From Brevipalpus yothersi (lineage: Eukaryota; Arthropoda; Arachnida; Trombidiformes; Tenuipalpidae), in contig QZCP01000100.1 of NCBI GenBank assembly GCA_003956705.1, forward strand, positions 1-64,000: DNA of 64,000 bases, in the 5' to 3' direction. The notes beneath the pieces are model-generated. The model was not told where the DNA came from. It worked only from the letters and a program-made list of their open reading frames with translations, and made no database searches. The translations under genes and the position numbers were made by a program. Position 1 is the stretch's first letter; each line of letters opens with the position of its first letter. Shown here piece by piece: positions 11,301 to 23,000 of this stretch.

Positions 11301-13095
11301 GAATTGCGTATTCCTTGTTCTATTCGGTTTCCAAGTGCTTCTTAACGTTCTCGAGAACTCAAATGCAAAACCTTGTGCAATTTTGATCTACATAGCCAAT
11401 CGGTATTCAGCTTTGTCGATTTCTCTTTGAACCGGATTGATATGTTCTTGTGTTTCTTCGTCTCTGAACTTTTATAGCCCCCATTTCGATGCATATTATC
11501 AGCCTTCGAATGACTGGGATAGCAAGCAGCATATAGATGATTTGATGAAAAACCTACTGGTTTCCAGAAGTTTTTCCTGACTTATCCTTTCTTTTGCTCG
11601 ATGTCGGTAAACCTTATCTCACGTTCGTATAAACCCTTTCGTAGTTTCCGGAACTTGAGTCCACTGGTAGGAAGTCAGGTTCTTTCTCCAGGCTTGCCTT
11701 TGAGAACCCTTCTGTTCTCCTCTCTAAAAACCTTTTCTTCTCCTAGGATTTCAATATGATCGTTTTTATGGAGGCCAAAAGACTCCATGTATATAATATT
11801 CTCCAGCAGTGGCACTTGATTAAAGTTCTCAGTTTGACTTCTGAGCTTTTTCTTTGGTCACTCTCAACCTTTCCTGATTCCCATTGAGACCACAAGACCA
11901 AGTTCGTGTGAATCATCCATCGCTACTAGGCAATTCGGATAAAAAAAAACCCTTTCTCAAAAATTGCCTGTTGGTTGTCTCGTACGTCCGTTGATTGGAG
12001 CGATTGCTTGTGGTGCTGTTTCTTTCTCATAGATTCCTCACAAGGCAGAGGATGCTGCCCGTAACAGAAAGAAACAATGCTTACCTGAAGTGGACTCAAT
12101 TCCTTCGTTAATTTCCAGATTTTGAGGGGGAACCCTCTAAGAATGCTAGATGACCAAGGTTCTTGTTTTCCGTGAGTACAATTCTGTCATAGGTATGTTC
12201 CAGCGAATTTTTTCACAAAAATGATACCACATTCTGACTCTGCAACTTTTGATGATCACTATTTGTGAGAATGAGGATTGCTCGGTCTCTCGGGTTTCCA
12301 GTGAGGAAGAGTGAGAAATGTTCTACGGCCACCTCAACTTTCGGTTGCATCAAACTCATGATCTACGATTGAGAGTCCGTTCTTGAGGACGAAGAACACA
12401 CACCCCACGCCAGAGATTCTAGAGCAGCCGGAGCATCTGTGACCATGTTCAAGCGTACCTGGACATTTCAAAGAAGTTGCATCTGATATGGCTCGAGCTG
12501 GGTGGGAATAGTTCTGACCACCCTTCTCAGCTTATCGTCTGAACCATCACAGAAGTCTCTGATTTCACATATCTGATTAGCAATAGCTTCCATATTCTGA
12601 TGTTACCTTTACCTTCAATATTTCACGGTGTCAAAGTGTCCAAACTTTCACGATAATGTCTGATGGGATGGTTAGGTTCACCTCCTTGTGATTCACTAGA
12701 GATTTCACGATTAATATGTTCGATTTGATCAACATAATGTCCGTTCGAGCACAATATAGTGTTATTTCTTCCCATGAACCCAAGGAGGGATACGATATTA
12801 TTCACAAGAGAACGCTTCTGCGTGAAGTCACCCAAAGATTGAGGTGTACTAGGAGACCCCAGGGCACAGTTTTCTGGGGATTTATGTTAATTTCTATATC
12901 CAGGCTAGTTTGAAAGCCTGGAGAGAATCTGGGTTTTGGACATGCTGCTCATGACATATCATAATGAAGTTCTGAGGACCAGAATTTGAGAATTGAGTTT
13001 TTCTCCTCAGGGGAAAGTTCCAATAATAAGCTGAATTCAGGCACCCCATAGCTTCGATGTTGACCACAAGCTGAGAGAATGATGATTGCACCAGG
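11301..13095. other. No supported gene
   Basis: The minus strand between about 11.6 and 11.9 kb has short protein-like stretches in changing frames, which may be old element coding sequence. Nothing is recognisable. The frames at 12.6-12.9 kb on the two strands are short and without domains. Confidence 0.4.
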
Positions 13096-13480
13096 AACTG
13101 GTAAAGAACAGTGATCAAAAACAGCCATTTTCGGCCCAAGATTGGATTTGTATGAAATTATTCTTATCTTATCTATTTTTCGATGAGAAACACTACTCTC
13201 AGTCCTGTAGAACGTTTCGTTCTTGAGATACGAGTGCTAACATTCTGAAGCCTTATCACGCCTGAGGAAAATCTGAAACTCATACAATCACCTTGAAACT
13301 TAGTTTTTCCAAGAGCGGATGTTTCGACAATTCCGTTGTTATCAATCATGATGAGATGGAATCATGAATTAATCGCAAGATCTGGGAAAATGACATTCTT
13401 GATCGAAAATGTCATATCTCCACTAATCGCTCTGAACATATCATGAAACTAACACAGTGAACATCTCATCTTATGATGGA
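13096..13480. repeat. Diverged dispersed repeat, copy 1
   Basis: This stretch aligns by eye with 19640-20020: a GCCAT..TCGG start, then a CTTATCTTATCTATTTTTCGATGAGAAACAC-like block, a TCGTTCTTGAGATACGAGTG-like block, a TAGTTTTTCC segment and a TGTCATATCTCC..TCGCTCTGA segment in the same order. Identity is moderate, so the family is old. Confidence 0.5.
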
Positions 13481-15385
13481 GATTGGGATTGAGAACAAAT
13501 GAAATGTAAGTGATGGAGCAAAATGATTCGCAATGAATATTCATGTTAAATCTGGTTAGTAATCAATTAGACTTGTAAAAGGGGTAGGTTACATCGGGTC
13601 AAATGGAACAAATAATCAATCGAAGTTTCTGGTGATCCATCGTCGATAGTCATAGGGTCTACAAAACATTCACAAAATAGGAAAATTGACTAGAATGTTG
13701 GTCAGCCCCTTTGGGCAATATCATCTATCGATCGCTGTGTATGTGCAATTATAACTCTCGCTTGCTCCCTGACTCTCTCTCTCTCTGAGAAGTTTATAAG
13801 GCCTCACACTAATCAGTTCTCAACTTGCCTTCAAACAGAAGAGAAGAGGTCCTGACGTTTACCAACTCTCCCTCTCACTATTGCTGCCGCTCTCAGCTCT
13901 CTCTGCTAAATTCTTGCCAGCGTATTGCTGTGAGTATGGGTGCGGGGATAGATAGTACAATGAAATTCCAAGAACACCAAGAGCGTGGACAAGAAGAGAA
14001 TACGATTATTCGAATAATGACAATAAGTGATATTGGTTGATCAAGATTTCTTTGTCTCATGCTAATGATGAATTTTCTCATCACAATATAAAGCCATAAC
14101 TCGTGAGAGTCATGTCAATATATCTTTTTAACAGAATATCATGCAGCTAGAGAGATTCTTGGATTATATTTTCATCTTTCCAAGCAAACGCTATCATCAA
14201 CTTTCCATGAGGCCACGTTCCTTATCAGGAACCCCATTCTCGTATTTATATGGCTGCCACTGACAGATGCATTAACACCAACCCAATAGTTTTCCTTGAT
14301 CATACCTGAGATTAATTTGTTGGAATCGATTGGACTTTGGGAATGAGAACTGCGAGATCACCTGCCTTGCTTTTGAGATTTGGGAAGGTTTTGATATCAA
14401 GAACCTCATAACGTGTGGGGTTTTGGCGTGAACGTGTGACCAGTATCACTTCTAGTGAGTGAGATCAATTGTAGGATAAATGATCCAAGAGACATGTCTC
14501 TGAATCCAGAATGTGTGTGGGTTGAGTATCTATTCGAAACACTTGAAACTCTCTTGATTAAGTATGGAAACTATGTAGGGTATAGACCATTTTATGGTTC
14601 CATCTTGGATTTTGAGACCTTTTCTATCATCCCAGGCCCTCAATCGAGTAGATTTGTTCCAGGAGTTCTCGCCGTCTATTTCAAATGTCTGCCCCCTGAT
14701 GGCCACGGGTGATCCTCAATGCCATCAAAAACTGCAAAAATCGGGACACTCTCTTGGCCACTATCACAATAATCTGCCTGTAGTCACCAGTAACTACTCT
14801 ATATACAAGGAAATCTCCTGAGTCCCTTGGTCGAGGGAGACTGTGATGAAATAACATCCCTGCACAAAATTCATTTTCTGAAACTTTTCTGTCTGTTCTT
14901 TCACGGAAACTGTCGTGAACAGCATGGAAGGAGTAAACATGTATCTCAGCTGGTCTGAAATTAATAGATTTGTATCATGAGGTTTACTCCACTGAAGCCT
15001 CTAATATAAGCAATCAACCCCACAGAAGGTGGCATGGGAGAGAGAATTACAGTCTCTGGCTTGAACCTTCCATTCTGTTCAAGACTGCTTTCTTATACAA
15101 CTAAGGCGAAGTCATGAGTGGAATCATTAAAATATAAATTAAACTTGGGACAGATAAAGACTATTTTTATCCCATATCTCTTTAGTTTGAGTATTTCTCC
15201 TGTATTTGACATTCCGAACACAACTTGTGGTTTAACCTTCTTGTAATCAGTCACAAAATGGGCTGCATTTACAATCATATTGTAAGAGGGTAGGGTATGA
15301 AGGGTGGAACGAAATAAAATATAACATAAATTTTCTGGGGTCCTCTGGCATAGGACGTAAATAAAGTTTAATAACATCAAGCTTA
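13481..15385. other. No supported gene
   Basis: The frames at 13825-14040 (+), 14455-14821 (+) and 15093-15380 (-) are short and without recognisable domains. I would not annotate them as genes from sequence alone. Confidence 0.4.
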
Positions 15386-15920
15386 AAACATATTATCAGC
15401 GGAGAAGAGGGCCTCTGGTAACTCTACCAGTGGCCAGGAATATAGGGGTATAACAGTTGGGGTCTCAACCGGTGAAGAACCGTGTAGGCCCAGAGAAAGG
15501 AAGAGACTAATGGGTAGCTAGGGGGAGGCTAATCCTAGTAGTGACTCGGAGTGAGGTTCAGCTAAGTTGGGCAGCATAATTAGCTGCCCTTCAAGAGGTA
15601 GAAGCTAATAGAGAAGGGTTTAGGAGTATACTACCGGAAAATCTTAAAGCAGGGGTATGGAACCATACTCCAACAGTAGGGTACCGGTCCCTAGGGTAGG
15701 TAGGGTTACTCTCCAATGCACTCCAACAGTGGGGTGCCAAGGAGAGGAGTCCAAGCTTACCTTTTCGTTCGGAAGGCAAGTTGAAGACTGATTTGATCGG
15801 CGAATGGTGCGGCATTTTATACTATTCAGAGAGGAAGCTAGGGAGTAAGCGGGAGATATAATTGACCGTGTAAGGCGATCCATAGAAGGTATCATGAAAA
15901 GGGGGTGACCATCTAACATT
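15386..15920. repeat. GC-richer, G-biased island of unknown origin
   Basis: About 530 bp on the plus strand is clearly richer in G (runs of GGG, AGG) than the AT-rich flanks. It carries an internal direct repeat, seen as ATACTCCAACAGTAGGGT and GCACTCCAACAGTGGGGT about 60 bp apart (near 15667 and 15719). Overlapping minus-strand frames exist, but they look like consequences of composition. It may be an inserted element fragment. Confidence 0.5.
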
Positions 15921-16223
15921 TTAGTTAATTATCTATCTATCCTGTTGATCTTATGATTTTTCCTCGATTAGTAATGATGGATCACCGGACGAAGTCAATT
16001 AGACAGCATTAGCAAAGCTATACATTTCCCTTTGGCACTCTTCCTTTCCACTGATCACGTGTTGATCATGCTAGCCATTGCCGCTCGTTAACGCTCGCGG
16101 TAATGGCTTTCTCTTCCTCCTTCTCTCATCCATCCATTCCCATGATGATGAGGTAATCATCATGGGAATCATGATTATCCTCTTTTCTTTTTCTCTCTAC
16201 CTCTCATGGTCTTTCTCTCTCTC

Positions 16224-16290
16224 TCTCGCTCTCGCTCTCGCTCTCGCTCTCGCTCTCGCTCTCGCTCTCGCTCTCGCTCTCACTCTCGCC
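16224..16290 (+). repeat. (CTCTCG)n hexanucleotide tandem array
   Basis: About ten near-perfect copies of a CTCTCG/CTCGCT hexamer follow directly on a CT run. The array looks like a TC microsatellite that gained a G and then expanded as a six-base unit. An overlapping frame would encode an Ala-Leu repeat, most likely incidental. Confidence 0.9.
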
Positions 16291-17453
16291 ATTTTGTGCC
16301 AAAGCAAATGCTTTTGGGTGCGGCTCTTAGTGGGTAGTAAAAATGTAGTTTCTTGTGAAACTTTTTGTGAATTTATATTAAATTGTAGAAGTAGGCCATA
16401 TTGGCCATTATATCAAGTAAGTTTTCCTCATCACAATATTATGCTCCAAGATTGAACCTCCAAGAACTTTCCATTCTCCACGGCAAAGGAGGCTCAATGG
16501 GGAAACAGGTTGTCATCAGTAATCTTTTAATTGTATAGTCTGAGACGATTTTCGATTGTGTCTTCATCATCTCGTATAAACTGTCTGAATGGTTGTTCAA
16601 TAAGTGACAATGGTGTCAATGAGTTGAGAGAGATTGGCTCAATAAAAGCAATAAATTAAAAAATGGAACAATATTTTTTGGTTGAACTTCTCTTCACTGT
16701 TCCCCACACCCTCTCCTCTTATTCAGGACCCTTTAATAGCTAGAGAACAATCGATTCTGTTTTTATCTATGAAGGTATAAATATACTGACTTGTTTCTTT
16801 CTTATATTCATGCGAGTTTGGATTCATTTCACGATGAATATTTGTAAGGGAGATGGCCTCTCAATTGTAGAGCCAGTGGACTCTGTGCTTACAGAATCCA
16901 AAGAGAAACAGAGGGGGGAGTTCGATGAATCGGAAGAATTAGCATCAGATTGATTTTTATCTCTCTCAACTTGGATTTATCATTTTAACGTGACAAGATG
17001 ATGAGAAAATTTTCCTCCATTCAATTAGTAGAATCTATCGACAGATTGAACTCGCTGATGTTCATCATAGGGGAAAATGTACAAATATATTTAAACTGAA
17101 TACAAAACTCTAGTGGAACAAGTGAAATAAGAAGAGAATAGGATACATCATATTCTATGATTGAGTAATATCAAGTGTTTGACTGATTGAGCTAAAGCAT
17201 AACGGAAAGGCTATACAGGTTTCTGTCACTTCCCCTGACTCTCTCAGCATCCAGCCTGAAGGTTTCCATTTTTGAATAGTTTGTGAATTGTTTCAGTCAG
17301 TTTATTTTAATAATAATAATACCTCTGAAATAAAAATGATAACAATAGTAATTTATGGTTCATTGCCAATAGAATTCATCAATCACTTTGGCAGTTCGCT
17401 GTAGAATCAATTCTTGAATACCCCGATCTTTCCCTCTTCGAGCACTTGCGAGA

Positions 17454-17696
17454 TCAATGTAAGGTTGGGAGGCATGTGAAGTTATCACAAATCAAATAGC
17501 ATACCGTGCAAAAATAGCAAAGCCCTGAATGCTCTTTCCTCACGTGAGAATCAATCGCCTCTCCACCCTCAGATTCTCTTCCAGGACACTGTCTGCATCG
17601 GAATACATCGCCAACCTTGATCACCATGTTACCGACCATGCTTACGAGAACTGGATCGATCGGAGGCAAGTTCAAGATAGAGGGTAACGATTTTCT
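17454..17696 (-). other. Zinc-finger-like open frame, uncertain
   Basis: A minus-strand frame opening after a TGA near 17697 reads DVFRCRQCPG and then AIDSHVRKEHSG. This gives C-x2-C-x13-H-x4-H, close to a C2H2 finger, followed by CYFCTVCYLICDNF with a further C-x2-C pair. It ends with TGA. There is no clear ATG at the start; the first in-frame Met codons are inside the frame. It could be a remnant exon of a C2H2 protein or chance. Confidence 0.22.
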
Positions 17697-18085
17697 TCAC
17701 ACCATTCGACAAGTCTAGAGAAACATCATTTCGAATCTTCTCTTTGAAAATCTCACTTGGTCCCCTACTTGACAATCCAACCTTCTTTCCAATCATGAGT
17801 CCGCCTAGCTAATAATAATCCAGCAAAATTCTTCATGAAAGAGAGTGATTTTCGATTGATAATATCATTTCTGTATGATTGACGAGCTCGATAAATGAAC
17901 AGGCAATACGCTGAAAATGGGAGGAATTATAATAAGACTAGGAAGTTGTAATATCCAAACTTACCTATGAGTGATTTTGGGAATTGTGAATTGGACAAGA
18001 GACACGATTCAAAATGTTGATTAAGATTCTTCAATTTCTGTGAGAACCGACAGAAAAATTCCTTGATAATGATGTGACATAGCCA

Positions 18086-18150
18086 ATGAAAGGACAATGT
18101 CCAAAACTGCCCATGCCCAGATTTTCTCGAAACTTTCTTATCATACTAGT
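18086..18150. repeat. Short dispersed repeat, inverted copy of 56186-56255
   Basis: The block GAAAGGACAATGTCCAAAAC and the following TGCCCATGCCCAGATTTTC reappear with few changes, as the reverse complement, just outside the TIR fragment near 56.2 kb. This suggests that the TIR family carries or targets this sequence. Confidence 0.6.
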
Positions 18151-18249
18151 AGATTTCTCACTGCGCTCGCTATGCTCACTGGTTCGCTCTTATTTTCGAG
18201 TCTAAGCTCTAACTCTTTTTCTCTAGATTATCCCTTATGATATGCAAAC

Positions 18250-18372
18250 CCCAAAAAACTTCGAATTAGCAAAGTTCATAGCTCGCAGTTTACTTCGCTC
18301 TCTACACACTTATAGCATAGAGGCAAATATATGTGGACTTGTCTGAGCAAGCCCGCTCAGATCAGTACGGCT
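18250..18372 (+). repeat. Hairpin-bearing interspersed repeat, copy A
   Basis: Shared with 18820-18990: a TTCGAATT start, GCTCGCAG..T.ACTTCGCTC, a CATAGAGGCAAATATATGTG-like block, then a small stem-loop and AGTACGGC. The stem is CTGAGC (18343-18348) with GCTCAG (18355-18360). Confidence 0.6.
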
Positions 18373-18819
18373 TTTTTTCATCTGTGGAAACTATGCAAGA
18401 GATAGTTAAGGGAAGAGAGAGATAAGGATGGAAAAAAGAATGTTAGAAAGGGGCGAAGACACGGGACAAAGTAGCATCTAGTAGACCATATGGCGTTAGC
18501 CTCCTGTCACACTATAGCTTTGGGGATCCCATTTAGTTAGTTTATGGTAAATGAGGGGAAAACATGGAATTGTTGGGTTCAACTTTATCCTAGAAAACAA
18601 GGTGACTATTGCAGTCAACACAGTCTCACTGACTTCTTCACTCAAGATTGACTTTTTTAGTCAGTCACTTTTGTTAAATTCATCGAGCTCATATGGTTCA
18701 CATTTACATCTACTCAACAACTCATTTGTTTCATCAATTAAACAATTAATAAAAAGATGATTATTCATGAGCCGGCAAGCACACCAGCCTCAACGAACCA
18801 AAACCATATTCTATTATAT

Positions 18820-18990
18820 TCTAATTCGAATTGATCTCGAGAAGTTCTGATGCTCGCAGCTCGCTTCGCTCATCGCTCGCCATACCATATCACTATTCCA
18901 TATAGCTGTACCATAGAGGCCAATGTATGTGTATGTATGTGAACTGTGTTCCTGAGCAAAGCGTGCTCAAGCTAGTAAGGCTTTTGAGAA
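18820..18990 (+). repeat. Hairpin-bearing interspersed repeat, copy B
   Basis: This is the second copy of the repeat at 18250-18372, in direct orientation. The stem here is TGAGCA (18953-18958) with TGCTCA (18964-18969), so the pairing is kept with a different register, followed by AGTAAGGC. Confidence 0.6.
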
Positions 18991-19033
18991 CGGCCAGCAC
19001 CTCACTACTGCGCCCTCTCAATAAGAGTTTTTT

Positions 19034-19595
19034 ATATAAGATGCTATCAGGTGCGATAAGACCAAAAATGGGGATGAGAATTCTCTATGACTAATACTTC
19101 TGGAGATATGACCGTTTTTTTATTCTTACTAAAAGTCATCGTATCGTGATGAGAGTGGCGTCATGAGAATTCTTATCAAGAGTGTGATAAGATGATTCAC
19201 GACTCATGCATCGGAAGTTGATAAATAGGGGTGAAAAATGCTTCTTTTCTCCTATGGAAAAACGAGTTCTGACCCAGAGATAGGAGTAATACCAACACAT
19301 TCCTTATCAAAAATAAGATAAGGTATAAATAAATACTTCTCACATGTCAGGTTTGAAGCTCATCTCCAAACAGTGGAGATATATTGATTTTTGTCTGACT
19401 TTTAACTTGATCCAATGGATGACTCGAAGTTCATCTTATAACACTATTGGTAGCATCTCCTATGACATGACTTCCATCACCATACGATGACTTCTCGTCC
19501 AGATAGAGAAAAGGGTCATATCTCTGGGAGTGTTGATCATAGAAAATTCTTATTTCATTTTCTGGTCTTATCACACCTGATAGCATCTGATAAGA
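19034..19595. mobile_element. Non-autonomous TIR element (MITE-like), reference copy
   Basis: The left end reads AGATGCTATCAGGTGCGATA then AGACCAAAAATG. The right end, reverse-complemented, reads AGATGCTATCAGGTGTGATA then AGACCAGAAAATG. The inverted match continues more weakly for about 75 bp, including CTATGA...GAGATATGACC. There is no coding sequence. Length about 560 bp. Related ends occur at 51.18 kb and 56.19 kb, so this is a family. Flanking target duplication was not resolved. Confidence 0.75.
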
Positions 19596-19639
19596 GAGTT
19601 CCATCGGAATCTAAGAGGAGGCACTCTCGGCTATTGTCT

Positions 19640-20020
19640 TTCATTGAGAATAGTCATCAAATATAGCCATCCTCGGTCCCGATTCGAAGAGACTCAAGAT
19701 TCATCTCATCTCATCTATTTTTTGAAAAGAAACACGATGGAGCTATTCTCGATACTTTGAGATCCTTCATTCTTGATCTATGAATAACAACGTTCTAGTG
19801 TTTGATTTGGCCATATGAGATCTCAGCTGATTTCGACCAAATCTAGTTTTCCCAGAAACATTCTACAAAACCAAGCTCTCTAAGAACAAGATTGATAAGC
19901 TTAAGTCATGAATAGATATTAAAATAGAGAAAGAGGCATTTTTTCCATAAACGATCATATGTCCATGAATGGCTCTAACCACGAGACCAAACTGACATCA
20001 TGATTAGTCAATGTTATGAT
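19640..20020. repeat. Diverged dispersed repeat, copy 2
   Basis: This copy is collinear with 13096-13480 and starts immediately to the right of the TIR element. The TIR element may therefore have inserted beside, or be part of, a larger old repeat. Confidence 0.5.
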
Positions 20021-23000
20021 CAAGATTGTGGAGAAGTTTCAAGATGCTAGATTCAATTGTTTTCTTTGCTATACCGGAAAATGTTGTCCTATATCGATGC
20101 TGAAAATAATGCTTAACCACAAGATGAAATTTGTCCCACAGCTTGATCACATGAGAATTAACATTTTGAGAAAGTTTTAACGTGCTGAGCATTTCCAAAA
20201 TTTGAGCGATTCATCACCAATATCAAAGTTCAGGGCTATAACAGAACAAGTTTGAGGCTCGATAAAGAGAATTCCTGCTCAATTTTCCCAATCCAACACG
20301 TGAGTTATCATGACTCCTATCTTCAACATAGAAAGAAGAGAATAATACTCTCTGAAAGTGTAAAAAAAACTTGCAAAAGACAAACAAGTGAGGCTACATG
20401 TACGAACTTGCTGATCTTGCCCTTATCTTATGCACTTGTGCTTACAATAAGCATAACCAAGAGAGCACTCTTCATGGGTTCTTGCTCAGCTCAATTCGGA
20501 CCACAGTCGAGTGGAGTTGGTAAAGCTCTGAACATTGATTCTGGAGATGAATTGCTTATGTTTCGGGAATGCTACTGCTTAGCACGTATCAACTTCCTCA
20601 AGATGTTCTCAAAATGACCACAGGTAGGAATAGCGATATTCACCCCGTTCACAATGCACCCACCTGGATACATGCTCATTCTCCCTTTCCCACTTTTTCA
20701 GTGCATGATAAGACGTCCTGTGATTGACTGGAGCTGAAAGAATTCCAGCTTCCCCAAGCCAATTATTATCTTGTCACAGCAACCCATCACTTTCATTATA
20801 CCTACTGGTTGCACTATACAGGATGTCCAAGAAAAATACAATGCACTTCAAAATTCAATGACTTTTGAGTGGACTGAGATATCTCGACGATTCTTTCGGT
20901 TTCTTGGAGAAAAAATGTCTGACGAATGTTTGAACAGACCAGAGGCCTGATTAGCATGAATGAGGGGCATGAACCTTAGAAAGTGAGTTTTTCGGGATGC
21001 GCGCAAAAGTGGGAAGAGCTATTGGTAACATGAGGTCATCTCTGAACTCTTCATAAGAGCTTACTTCAAGAGAAGTTCATGGGATGCTCATGTGATAACA
21101 AAAGAGGGAACTGAGAACTCCACTTCTCAGCTCAATCATGGAGACTTTGAGCTGATTAACTGATGTTTCAACTAAATAAACTTTTCACGAGAGTTAAGCC
21201 ACCAAGTTCAATATCCATTAGGGTGTGAGAGCCAATAATTCTTCCAATTCTCATCTCATAGCTATGCTCTGCGGAAATTTGTCCTGATAATTTCAAGCCC
21301 ATCAAGAGTCTCGACGTCAGAAATGCTCCGATATTTCATTATTCTTTTCCTGGGATTGATCGGATAAAGTAACTTAACCCTCTCCTGACATTTCTGATGA
21401 TGTATCATCCCAGACTCCATGAAGAATTCCTCAACGAAATCCAATGATATCGATCCTAATACTTGATTCTGAGTCTAAACAGAAATAGAAATCAAACTTT
21501 GGATCGCAAACATCGAACTCTAGAACAGTGCATTTTCTCTCATTCATGTTGATAGCACATACACTGAAACCATAGAGATTTATACACTGTACTTTTCTAG
21601 GCAAGGAGAGAATGATCAACTCATTCCATTCCACTCATAAGATTTCCGCAAAGTCATCTTAGTGTGTGCCAAACCATCGACAAAGATTCCAAACCAGGTG
21701 GAAAAGGGTATGCAGTCAAGTCTCTCTTACTTTAGGACTCTCTTAGTTGAATGAAGAAGAGACATCCCGAGATTCAGGATTTTTGCGCCATTGGGTTATC
21801 TGTACACCTTTGGAATTCACTCATGTTCCAAAGGAAGTCCCAAAGTTGAGCCCCACTATTCTGGGGATTTTACGCCCGAATTTGTAAGCTGAGAAAGACC
21901 CAACTGTACACGTACATGTACATGCATATTGATGGTATTGTTCGCTGCTAATGTCCACACATTTTAAGCTGAGTTCCCTCTGTTATCTTAGCATCCTTGA
22001 TTCTCGATCCAACTATCTTCCAATCCCTTTTCTTCAACTTTGCATACCATATCTAACACTGCTAATTATTGGTGATATTCTGAAGATATCTAATCGAATG
22101 AACCTCGCCTAAGAGTCTAGCTGCCTCATGATACTCTTTTTTTCTAGATAGAAATGTGAAAATGTTATCCTGCTCAGCTTCTTCTTCTACAGTAGGTCTT
22201 CCATATCATCTCTTCCCTATTGATTATGTCTCTGCCAGAGTTATGATCTTGACACGAGGAAAGCCGTTTTTATATTTTTCTCATATTCCAATTCATTATG
22301 GGACAAAAAGCAAACGATCAAGTCGTTTGTCCTGCAGCGAGAAGCTCATTCATTGGTGCTCAACAGGTAGAGCTGCAAGTACTGTTCATAAGGTTCGTAA
22401 GGTCTTGAAAAGTTTCTAGTAATATGCTCAGGAATACAGATAGATGAGCTCGGAAAGTTTTGTCTATGATACAGAGTTTTAATCTGACTAAGGAGGCCAC
22501 TTGCAATTGAAGTATCACGAAATGATAGACTGAATGTGAGAGACTCACGAGTCTCAATCCGAAATTACAGTAATTTACACTGACTTATCTACGCAAAACT
22601 TTTAGCTATGAAATGCTGCAAGGTTTTCCACGCTGAGAAATGCCAAGGATGATGAAAAATTGCTACTTATCTCTGTGGAATTCGCACAATTTCTTTAGAA
22701 TAACAATAAAATATTCCTCGCATTCATTATATTCTCACTTACGAAAGAGCAAATTCGTTTCTGGGAAACATCCAATCTAAGATTTGTCTATCACTGTGAG
22801 AATGTCACTCCAATAATCATCATATACAAATGTATCATGATTTTTTCACGTCGTTTCATTCCATCAAGTGAAGCTAACAGGAAACAAGATATAAAGGCTG
22901 GATACATATACATAAATAAACATATATATATAGACACAGGCATACACACTCTTGCATATGAAAAAACGTCAGTTTCTCATGGGAGCTTAGTGGAAACAAT

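Larger units (their letters stand above)
15921..18080. other. No supported gene apart from the two features listed inside
   Basis: AT-rich sequence. Apart from the hexamer array at 16.22 kb and a weak zinc-finger-like frame at 17.45-17.70 kb I see nothing supportable. Confidence 0.4.

Noticed and set aside
18343..18372. Stem-loop followed by a T run, like a bacterial intrinsic terminator
   Set aside because: The window is eukaryotic and the second copy of the repeat lacks the T run.
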